From Akkermansia muciniphila (GTDB lineage: Bacteria > Pseudomonadota > Gammaproteobacteria > Burkholderiales > Burkholderiaceae_C), in NCBI GenBank assembly GCA_943331105.2, contig CALQKH020000011.1, positions 62,001-126,000 of the forward strand: a DNA stretch of 64,000 bases, written 5' to 3'. Made by a program: the position numbers and the translations under genes. Under the pieces are notes generated by a model. It worked only from the letters and a program-made list of their open reading frames with translations, was not told the DNA's origin and ran no database searches. Below are positions 57,712 through 64,000 of the stretch, piece by piece (the stretch's first letter is position 1; every line of letters starts with the position of its first letter).

Positions 57712-58862
57712 GCGACGTCGTGTTCAAAAACGCGCGTCTGGTGTTGCCCACCGAAGAGGTGCTGGGCAGCGTCGCGGTCAAAGAAGGGCGCATCCAATCG
57801 GTGGACCAGGGTGCTGCGCTGGACGCGCAAGGCTGGGACTTGGAGGGCGACTACCTCATGCCCGGCTTTGTCGAGATGCACACCGACAACTTCGAGCGTC
57901 ACCTGATGCCTCGGCCCAAAGTGCAGTGGGCCGAGATGCCCGCTTTGATCGCACACGACGCCGAAGTGGCGGCCGCTGGCATCACCACCGTGTTCGATGC
58001 ACTGGGCGTGGGCGATGCCGACCCCGAAAGCCTGCGCGGCAGCACTTGGGACACGGTGATCAAGACGATCGAGCTGTGCACACAGCAAAACCTGCTGCGG
58101 GCTGACCACCATTTGCATGTGCGCTGCGAGCTGCCTGCGCCCAATACGATTGATTTGTTCAAGCCCTTTCACGGCCAGCCGCGCCTATCGCTGATCTCGT
58201 TGATGGACCACACACCAGGTCAGCGCCAGTGGGAAAACATCGACGTGGCGCGGGTTTACTACACCGGCAAAAAAGGTTGGTCTAATGAAAAATTTGAACG
58301 CCAGGTGAGTTTGTCGGCCGAATTGCAAGACCGTTATGCCGAGCCACACCGCGCTTTTTTTGTGGACTACTGCCGCAGCCACGGCATCGCTTTGGCCAGC
58401 CACGACGACACAACCGCGGCTCATGTTGAACAAGCCCACGCAGAAGGCGCGAGCATGTCGGAGTTCCCGACCACTTTATTAGCTGCACGTGCCGCGCACA
58501 CGCATGGTTTGCTCAATGTGATGGGCGGTCCCAACGTGGTTCGGGGTGGCTCGCATTCGGGCAACGTGGCGGCGTCCGAGTTGGCCAGTCATGGCTTGCT
58601 CGACATTTTGTCGTCCGATTACGTGCCGGGCAGCATGCTCAGTGCGGTGATGCGGTTGGTGGACGAGGGCATCTTGAGCTTGCCCCAAGCGGTGGCCACC
58701 GTCACACACAACCCCGCGCAAGCCACGGGCCTGAAAGACCGGGGCCAAATCGCTCCAAGTTTGCGAGCTGATTTGATCCAGGTGCGCGTAGTAGAGATGG
58801 CCCATGGCCAACGCCATGGGGTGGTGCGAGCGGTGTGGCGAGAGGGCGTGCGGGTTCTTTAA
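57708..58862 (+). CDS. phnM: Alpha-D-ribose 1-methylphosphonate 5-triphosphate diphosphatase
   Basis: Amidohydrolase that removes pyrophosphate from the coupled phosphonate intermediate. 384 residues. Metal-binding MPGFVEMHTDNFERH is near residue 50, the LISLMDHTPGQRQ segment follows, ASHDDTTAAHV is near 229 and DILSSDYVPGSML near 302. Last gene of the phnGHIJ-GNAT-KLM operon; the Pho-box array of the next unit begins about 30 bases later. Confidence 0.97.
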   Translation: MSDVVFKNARLVLPTEEVLGSVAVKEGRIQSVDQGAALDAQGWDLEGDYLMPGFVEMHTDNFERHLMPRPKVQWAEMPALIAHDAEVAAAGITTVFDALGVGDADPESLRGSTWDTVIKTIELCTQQNLLRADHHLHVRCELPAPNTIDLFKPFHGQPRLSLISLMDHTPGQRQWENIDVARVYYTGKKGWSNEKFERQVSLSAELQDRYAEPHRAFFVDYCRSHGIALASHDDTTAAHVEQAHAEGASMSEFPTTLLAARAAHTHGLLNVMGGPNVVRGGSHSGNVAASELASHGLLDILSSDYVPGSMLSAVMRLVDEGILSLPQAVATVTHNPAQATGLKDRGQIAPSLRADLIQVRVVEMAHGQRHGVVRAVWREGVRVL

Positions 58863-58890
58863 TGGCCTTGGGCTTTGAAGGCGACATGAC

Positions 58891-58929
58891 TTGTCACGGT
58901 TATTTCATGCATCGTTCATAAACTGTCAT
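58891..58929 (+). promoter_or_regulatory. Tandem Pho-box array upstream of the TRAP operon
   Basis: Four half-sites in series, TTGTCAC-ggtt-ATTTCAT-gcat-CGTTCAT-aaa-CTGTCAT, starting at 58891, 58902, 58913 and 58923. They fit CTGTCAT/C at six, five, five and seven of seven positions, with 11, 11 and 10-base spacing. CATAAA (58917-58922) could be the -10 for the first pair. This resembles the multiple boxes before E. coli pstS. Confidence 0.68.
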
Positions 58930-58949
58930 TTTTCTTGAACGCCTTGCCC

Positions 58950-59843
58950 ATGCACAACGATTTTCTACGCCCAAGCTTGTCACTGCTTGTATTGGTCTTG
59001 GCTTTTGGCTTGAGCGCTTGTATGCCGCGCCAGTTGCTGGTGAATGGCGCGGCCGATGCTTTGACGGTGCAAGGCCAAGCCGAAGAAGAGGACATCGGTT
59101 TGGCGCGTGAGGCCAGCGCTTTTTATCTGAAGTTGTCTGAGTCTTTGTTGCGTCAGACACCAGGGCACTTGGCTTTGGCTGAATCCGTGGCCTCCGGATT
59201 CACTCAGTACGCCTATGCGTTTGTGGCCACGGATGCCGAACGCATGATGAATACAGATGCCAAGGCCGCACACCAACTCAATGAACGCGCCAGGCGGCTT
59301 TACCTGCGGGCCCATCGGCATGCCATGTCCGCGTTGGCGCGATCCAACCCAGGCTTGATGGCGTCTTTGGCCAAGCCCTCGGCCACGCAACACGTTCTCC
59401 TTCAGCCTGACCAATTGGGCGTGGCTTTTTGGGCTGCAGCGTCTTGGGGTGCATACATTGCCTTGTCCAAAGATGACCCTGACGCCGTGGCCGACTTGCC
59501 CTTGGCGGTTCGGCTGGCTGAAAGCGTTTGGCGCACTTCACCAAGCTTTGGTCAAGGCGCAGCCGCCAGCCTCATGGGCAACTTTGAAGCCGCCCGGCCC
59601 GGAGGCTCCATGACCAAGGCTGCGGCTTACTTCGATGAGGCCATTCAGGCAGGGGGCGGAAAAAACCCAGGCCCTTTGGTGGCCAAAGCCGAAGCGATTG
59701 CTCAGCCCACGGGTGATCGCACAGCTTTCGAAGCGCTGCTGCAAAAAGCTTTGTCTGTGAGCGCCAAACGGTACGACTTGACCAGCCAGATCATGCGTCA
59801 ACGTGCGCAGTGGCTGCTGGACAGTGTGGATGATCTTTTTTGA
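58950..59843 (+). CDS. TRAP-associated lipoprotein TatT-like (T component)
   Basis: 297 residues from ATG 58950. The signal peptide ends in the lipobox LSAC, so it is lipid-anchored. The mature part is all-helical with repeated segments (EASAFYLKLSESLL; RARRLYLRAHRHAMSAL), like the TPR-type TatT of Treponema pallidum, which is paired with a TRAP binding protein. It is directly followed by a TRAP binding-protein gene whose ATG follows its stop codon, so the assignment as T component is well supported by context. Confidence 0.88.
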   Translation: MHNDFLRPSLSLLVLVLAFGLSACMPRQLLVNGAADALTVQGQAEEEDIGLAREASAFYLKLSESLLRQTPGHLALAESVASGFTQYAYAFVATDAERMMNTDAKAAHQLNERARRLYLRAHRHAMSALARSNPGLMASLAKPSATQHVLLQPDQLGVAFWAAASWGAYIALSKDDPDAVADLPLAVRLAESVWRTSPSFGQGAAASLMGNFEAARPGGSMTKAAAYFDEAIQAGGGKNPGPLVAKAEAIAQPTGDRTAFEALLQKALSVSAKRYDLTSQIMRQRAQWLLDSVDDLF

Positions 59844-60890
59844 ATGGATGGACCGATGCGTTGGATGCAACCCCCCTTCTGGAAAAAATGTACCAGCGTC
59901 GCTTTGCTGGGCTTGCTGATGCTGAGCACCTCTTGGACCCAAGCAAATGAAAAGTCATTGCGCATTGGTTCTTTGGTGCCGAAAAATTCCTTGTACCACC
60001 GACAGTTGCTCGACATTGCGGACAGCTGGCGCACAGCGCAAGGTGCGGGTGCTAAATATTTGGTCTATCCCGATGGCAGCCAAGGCGGCGAGGCAGAGAT
60101 GGCTCGCCGCATGCGCATTGGGCAGCTGCAGGGGGCCTTGTTATCGGTGGTGGGCTTGCGCGAAATCGAACCCTCAATCGCCGCCTTGCAGTCCATGCCC
60201 CTGCTTTTTCGCAGCTGGGAAGAAGTCGATTACGTGCGCGAAAAAATGCGCCCGGCCATGGAAAAAAAGTTCCTAGAAAAAGGCTTTGTGGTTTTGGCTT
60301 GGGGCGATGCGGGTTGGGTACGGTTTTTTTCCAAAGAAGCAGCCATCAGGCCCGATGACTACAAACGCATGAAGTTTTTTGCATGGGGCTCCGAGCCGGA
60401 CCAGCAATCCATCATGAAAAGCCTAGGCTACACACCCGTGCCTTTGGAGACGACCGACATCTTGCCCGCGATTCAGACTGGCATGATCAATGTGGTGCCT
60501 TCCACACCTTACTTTGCATTGGCCAGCCAGGTTTACAACTCCGCACCGCACATGCTAGAGATCAACTGGGCGCCGATTGTGGGCGCCTTGGTGGTGACAA
60601 GAAAAGCTTGGGACAACATGTCGCCATCTGTTCAACAGGCCGTTCGGGCTGCCAGTGACAAAGCCGGTGCGCAAATTCGCACCAAGGCTCGACAAGAGGT
60701 GGAAGAAGCGGTCGATGCCATGAAAAAACGCGGGCTCACGGTCCACAAACCCAACACCGAGCAAATGAAAGAGTGGAACGACTTGGCCGAGAAGCTTTAC
60801 CCGCGCATCCGCGGCACGATGGTGCCCGCTGAAACCTTTGACGAGGTGATGGGTCACGTTAAAACCTTTCGCGCTGGCAAACCCAAGTGA
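59844..60890 (+). CDS. TRAP transporter substrate-binding protein (DctP/TatP-like)
   Basis: 348 residues. N-terminal signal peptide (VALLGLLMLSTSWTQA), then the DctP fold: a conserved arginine region EMARRMRIGQLQGALLS near residue 87, RSWEEVDYVREKM, and VPSTPYFALASQVYNS near 219. The ligand is not evident. It starts immediately after the TatT-like stop and overlaps the permease gene by ATGA. Location inside the phn cluster and a Pho-box array upstream suggest a phosphorus-containing ligand, by inference only. Confidence 0.9.
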   Translation: MDGPMRWMQPPFWKKCTSVALLGLLMLSTSWTQANEKSLRIGSLVPKNSLYHRQLLDIADSWRTAQGAGAKYLVYPDGSQGGEAEMARRMRIGQLQGALLSVVGLREIEPSIAALQSMPLLFRSWEEVDYVREKMRPAMEKKFLEKGFVVLAWGDAGWVRFFSKEAAIRPDDYKRMKFFAWGSEPDQQSIMKSLGYTPVPLETTDILPAIQTGMINVVPSTPYFALASQVYNSAPHMLEINWAPIVGALVVTRKAWDNMSPSVQQAVRAASDKAGAQIRTKARQEVEEAVDAMKKRGLTVHKPNTEQMKEWNDLAEKLYPRIRGTMVPAETFDEVMGHVKTFRAGKPK

Positions 60891-62728
60891 AACGCTGGTT
60901 GGACGCCCTGAAGCGCACCCCAGGGTGGGTGCGATTGGATGAGACCATCGCCTCGGCAGCTTTGTCGCTGATGGTGTTGATTCCGGTCCTTGAAATTTTG
61001 ATGCGGCCCTGGATGGGCAGTGGCATTGAAAACGCACCTGTGCTGGTGCAGCACTTGGGGCTGGTGTTGACCATGTGGGGTGCTTTGGCAGCGGAGCGTT
61101 ACGGCCACTTAACGACCTTAGGCGGCAGCGGTTTAACAGACACAAACGCCCCCAAACCCTTGGCCTATGCCATGGGCAACGGCTTGGCGGCGCTGGTCTG
61201 CGGCATGTTGGCCATGAGCAGTTGGCTTTTGGTGGCCAGCGAGCGTGAGGTGTCACAGGTTTTGGCCTACGGCATACCGACTTGGTGGGTACAGGCGAGC
61301 ATGCCTTTAGGCTTTGCGCTGTTGGGGTTCAAATTAGGCGCACGATGTTCTGGCAGCACGTCTCTTCGCGGTTTATTGGGTGTGCTTTTGCCTTTGTGCG
61401 GTGCGGCTTTGGTGGCGCAGTTCGACGGCACAGGCGTGCCTTTATGGCCCTGTGTCTTGCTGTTGGTGATGGCCCTTTTGGCCGGCGCCCCCATTTTTGC
61501 GGTCTTGGGCGGCTTGGCTTTGGCCTTGTTTTGGCAAGACGGCACCCCCTTGGCGACCGTGGCTTTGTCGCATTACCAAATCACCGTGAACCCGTCCTTA
61601 CCTGCATTACCTTTGTTCACATTGGCGGGTCTGGTGTTTGCGCGAACGGGGGCCGCGAAGCGCTTAGGGAACTTGTTTGTGGCTCTCATGGGCCAAGGCA
61701 CCACGGGCACCGTGGTCGCCACAGCGCTGCTGTGCTCTTGTTTTACGGCCTTCACGGGGGGCAGCGGTGTGACCATCTTGGCCTTGGGGGGCTTGTTGCT
61801 GCCTTTGCTGCGCAACGCCGGATACCCTGAGGGACGCGGCATCAGCTTGGTCACGAGCGCCAGTGCTTTGGGGGTGTTACTGGCGCCGTCGGTGCCGCTC
61901 ATAATGTACGCCATCATCGCCCGTGTACCCATCCACACCATGTTCTTGGCAGGCTTGGTGCCTGCACTGGTCATGGTGATGTTTTTGTTGGTATTTGGTG
62001 GCTACCTGCGCCGCACACCTGCGAACAACGCTGCGGTCTATTCGGTCCAGCCAGCGGCAAAGCCAGCACTGTTTTGGCCTGCCGTCTGGGCAGCCAAATG
62101 GGAAATTTTGGCGCCTGTGGTGGCCATTGGTACTTTGGTCAGCGGCTTGGCAACACCGACCGAAAGTGCTGCCGTGACCGCGTTGTATGCCATCTTGACC
62201 CAAGCCTGGGCGCACCGAGAGTTGGGCTGGCGCTTGTTGGGCAAATGCCTGAGTGAGTCGACCCAAATCATTGGCGGCGTCTTGTTGATTTTGGGGATGG
62301 CCTTGGCCCTGACGAATTTCCTGATCGACGCCGGGATACCGGATGCGGCCATTGAAGCGGTGCAAACGGCCATTCCCAACAAGTACGTGTTCTTGTTGGC
62401 GCTGACGGTCTTTTTGTTGCTGGCCGGAGCGCTTATGGAAATCTATGCCGCCATTGTGGTGCTGGTGCCTTTGCTCTTGCCTGTAGCCATGAGTTACGGC
62501 ATCGACCCGGTGCATTTCGGCATTGTGTTCTTGGCAGCCCTCGAGATGGGTTTTCTGTGTCCGCCCGCGGGCATGAACATTTACTTCTCGTCAGCCATGT
62601 TTGGCAAACCCGTTCGCGAGGTGGCAGTGGCGGTGCTACCTGCTTTGTTGGCCATTTTCTTGGGCACGTTGGCCATCGCGTCTGTGCCATGGTTGGCCAC
62701 TGGCTTGCCAGACCTATTGAAGGCATGA
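60887..62728 (+). CDS. TRAP transporter permease, fused DctQ-DctM
   Basis: 613 residues. The first 170 or so form a four-helix small-subunit (DctQ) part (LDETIASAALSLMVLIPVLEI...), fused to a 12-helix DctM part with LLAGAPIFAVLGGLALAL, LFTLAGLVFARTGAAKRL and MGFLCPPAGMNIYFSSAMF. Sodium-driven uptake with the binding protein encoded just before. The fused QM form is common among TatT-associated TRAP systems. It ends about 80 bases before phnC. Confidence 0.92.
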   Translation: MKRWLDALKRTPGWVRLDETIASAALSLMVLIPVLEILMRPWMGSGIENAPVLVQHLGLVLTMWGALAAERYGHLTTLGGSGLTDTNAPKPLAYAMGNGLAALVCGMLAMSSWLLVASEREVSQVLAYGIPTWWVQASMPLGFALLGFKLGARCSGSTSLRGLLGVLLPLCGAALVAQFDGTGVPLWPCVLLLVMALLAGAPIFAVLGGLALALFWQDGTPLATVALSHYQITVNPSLPALPLFTLAGLVFARTGAAKRLGNLFVALMGQGTTGTVVATALLCSCFTAFTGGSGVTILALGGLLLPLLRNAGYPEGRGISLVTSASALGVLLAPSVPLIMYAIIARVPIHTMFLAGLVPALVMVMFLLVFGGYLRRTPANNAAVYSVQPAAKPALFWPAVWAAKWEILAPVVAIGTLVSGLATPTESAAVTALYAILTQAWAHRELGWRLLGKCLSESTQIIGGVLLILGMALALTNFLIDAGIPDAAIEAVQTAIPNKYVFLLALTVFLLLAGALMEIYAAIVVLVPLLLPVAMSYGIDPVHFGIVFLAALEMGFLCPPAGMNIYFSSAMFGKPVREVAVAVLPALLAIFLGTLAIASVPWLATGLPDLLKA

Positions 62729-62746
62729 CATTCAATCTTCCCAAAG

Positions 62747-62780
62747 GTGTCAAAGGCCTGTCACAAAGTCTATACAGACT
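62747..62780 (+). promoter_or_regulatory. Pho box plus PhnF-type palindrome upstream of phnC
   Basis: GTGTCAA-AGGC-CTGTCAC (62747-62764) fits the 7-4-7 Pho box (five of seven and seven of seven). Next to it AGTCT-ATAC-AGACT (62767-62780) is an inverted repeat containing GTCTATAC, again compatible with the HutC core. phnC begins 47 bases after the Pho box, so phosphate and phosphonate control could meet at this promoter. Confidence 0.58.
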
Positions 62781-62810
62781 CTCGGCCAATAGATATACGT
62801 CGGAGTTCAA

Positions 62811-63665
62811 ATGGCCTTGCGAATTCAAAACCTCAACAAGCATTTTGCCAACGGCAAACATGCATTGCGCGACATCGATCTGAACATTGCCGACGGCGAA
62901 ATGGTCGCTCTGATCGGTGCGTCGGGTTCGGGTAAATCCACCTTGCTGCGCATGGTGGCGGGTTTGTTAGTGGCCGATGCCGGGCCTGGCTCACTCATTG
63001 AAGTGAATGGCCAATGCGTTCAACGAGAAGGTCGCATCGTCAGCGACATCCGCAGCATTCGATCGCAAGTGGGTTTTGTATTCCAGCAGTTCAACTTGGT
63101 GGACCGTTTACCCGTTTTGACCAACGTGCTGGTTGGGCGCTTGCACACCATGCCTTGGTTGCGCGGTGTGATGGGCTGGTTCAATGCGCAAGAGCGTTCA
63201 GCCGCCTTGGCCGCTTTGGAGCGTGTCGGCATCTTGGACTGCCACAAACAGCGTGCATCGACTTTGTCCGGGGGACAGCAACAACGTGCAGCCATTGCCC
63301 GCACCTTGGTTCAGGGGGCCAAGTTGGTCTTGGCCGACGAGCCTATTGCCTCATTGGACCCAGATTCCTCACGCAAGGTGATGGAGATTTTGTCCACCAT
63401 CCAACGTGAAGACGGCCGCACCGTGATCGTGTCTTTGCATCAAGTGGACATGGCCATTCGCTATTGCCCCCGAGTGATCGCGCTGAACCAAGGCCAAGTG
63501 ATTTACGACGGCCCTGCTGCGGCCCTCACACCAGCTTTGCTGCGTGACCTGTATGGCATGCAAGCCGACGAGTTTTTGAGTGGCAGCGAGTTGTTGCAGT
63601 CTGCGCAGGCTCAAATACCCTCCCCTGTTTTGGCATGGTCCAACAATTTGGCACAAGCCGCCTGA
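62811..63665 (+). CDS. phnC: Phosphonate ABC transporter ATP-binding protein
   Basis: 284 residues. Walker [15 protein letters not shown] near residue 38, signature [13 protein letters not shown] near 155, Walker [14 protein letters not shown] near 175, and the H-loop SLHQVDMA. The segment [25 protein letters not shown] is typical of PhnC. The phnD gene follows 33 bases later and phnE should lie past the edge. Confidence 0.96.
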   Translation: MALRIQNLNKHFANGKHALRDIDLNIADGEMVALIGASGSGKSTLLRMVAGLLVADAGPGSLIEVNGQCVQREGRIVSDIRSIRSQVGFVFQQFNLVDRLPVLTNVLVGRLHTMPWLRGVMGWFNAQERSAALAALERVGILDCHKQRASTLSGGQQQRAAIARTLVQGAKLVLADEPIASLDPDSSRKVMEILSTIQREDGRTVIVSLHQVDMAIRYCPRVIALNQGQVIYDGPAAALTPALLRDLYGMQADEFLSGSELLQSAQAQIPSPVLAWSNNLAQAA

Positions 63666-63698
63666 TTTTTTCTTTTTACAACCCATTGGAGCTTTCTC

Positions 63699-64000
63699 AT
63701 GTTCAAGAAAACCCTCGCTGCTTTGGCCATTGGCCTCAGCTTCACCGCCGCCATGGCCCAAGAGATCAATTTCGGCATCATTTCCACAGAAGCCACACAA
63801 AACTTGAAAGCCGACTGGCAGCCCCTACTCGACGACATGGAAAAGCAAACCGGCCTGAAGGTCAAGGCCTTCTTTGCCCCGGATTACGCCGGCATCATCG
63901 AAGGCATGCGCTTCAACAAAGTGCAAATGGCCTGGATGGGCAACAAATCGGCCATGGAAGCGGTGGACCGCTCCAACGCTGAAGTGTTCGCCCAAATGGT
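63699..64000 (+). CDS. phnD: Phosphonate ABC transporter substrate-binding protein, 3' part outside window
   Basis: 100 codons are visible from ATG 63699, with TTGGAG upstream. A signal peptide (LAALAIGLSFTAAMAQ) precedes INFGIISTEATQNLKADWQPLLDDMEKQTG, the typical N-terminus of mature PhnD, and MAWMGNKSAMEAV further on. Binds alkylphosphonates in the periplasm. Truncated by the window edge only; nothing suggests a broken gene. Confidence 0.95.
   Translation, partial: MFKKTLAALAIGLSFTAAMAQEINFGIISTEATQNLKADWQPLLDDMEKQTGLKVKAFFAPDYAGIIEGMRFNKVQMAWMGNKSAMEAVDRSNAEVFAQM

Overview
The window looks like a chromosomal segment of a betaproteobacterium of the order Burkholderiales, probably family Comamonadaceae (a freshwater Limnohabitans/Rhodoferax-like genome is my best guess). 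The basis is gene order and protein character: ilvB-ilvH-ilvC-pssA-leuA, dnaX-ybaB-recR with the SRP RNA upstream of dnaX, trxA-rho-rpmE2, the sigma/DUF3619/DUF3106/RDD block, and a PHA synthase. It is densely coded and I see no rRNA, tRNA, insertion sequence, prophage or CRISPR array.

Layout. 1-6.5 kb: class I PHA synthase (cut by the left edge), a small membrane protein, PgeF, the N-degron transferases aat and bpt, an IclR regulator and a PBP7-type endopeptidase. 6.5-12.7 kb: a minus-strand branched-chain amino acid block, ilvB-ilvH-ilvC-pssA-leuA, with what looks like a leucine leader peptide and attenuator before leuA. 12.9-19.8 kb: a sigma-factor operon, a LOG-type hydrolase, glnB-nadE, a GNAT/FemAB-like protein and pyrophosphatase. 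20-24.7 kb: aldehyde dehydrogenase and the molybdenum cofactor genes moaA-mobA-moeA. 24.7-29.2 kb: an RND efflux pair. 29.3-44.7 kb: rnhA, a methyltransferase, gloB, mltD, an orphan substrate-binding protein, recR-ybaB-dnaX, SRP RNA, a YhiN-type flavoprotein, trxA, rho, rpmE2, a glycosyltransferase-like membrane protein and a MATE exporter.

44.7-64 kb has a phosphorus theme. It starts with ppk2. Next is an AT-richer accessory stretch (45.7-50.3 kb): a periplasmic metallophosphoesterase, an orphan ParA-like ATPase with a small partner, a GT28/MGDG-synthase-like glycosyltransferase, a protein whose motif order resembles GT42/MptE-like enzymes, and a small CxxC protein. It ends with a complete C-P lyase cluster: phnN, a DUF1045 gene and phnF on one strand, and phnGHIJ, a GNAT gene and phnKLM on the other. 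A TatT-type TRAP transporter operon sits between phnM and phnC-phnD, and phnD is cut by the right edge.

Pho-box-like 7-4-7 direct repeats (CTGTCAT/C type) lie upstream of ppk2, the GT42-like gene, the TRAP operon (four tandem half-sites) and phnC. HutC-type palindromes suited to PhnF lie upstream of phnG and phnC. Together they suggest that much of this 20 kb is a phosphate-starvation neighbourhood covering polyphosphate, possible glycolipid remodelling, phosphonate breakdown, and TRAP and ABC uptake. All functional statements come from reading the sequence; no database search was run.
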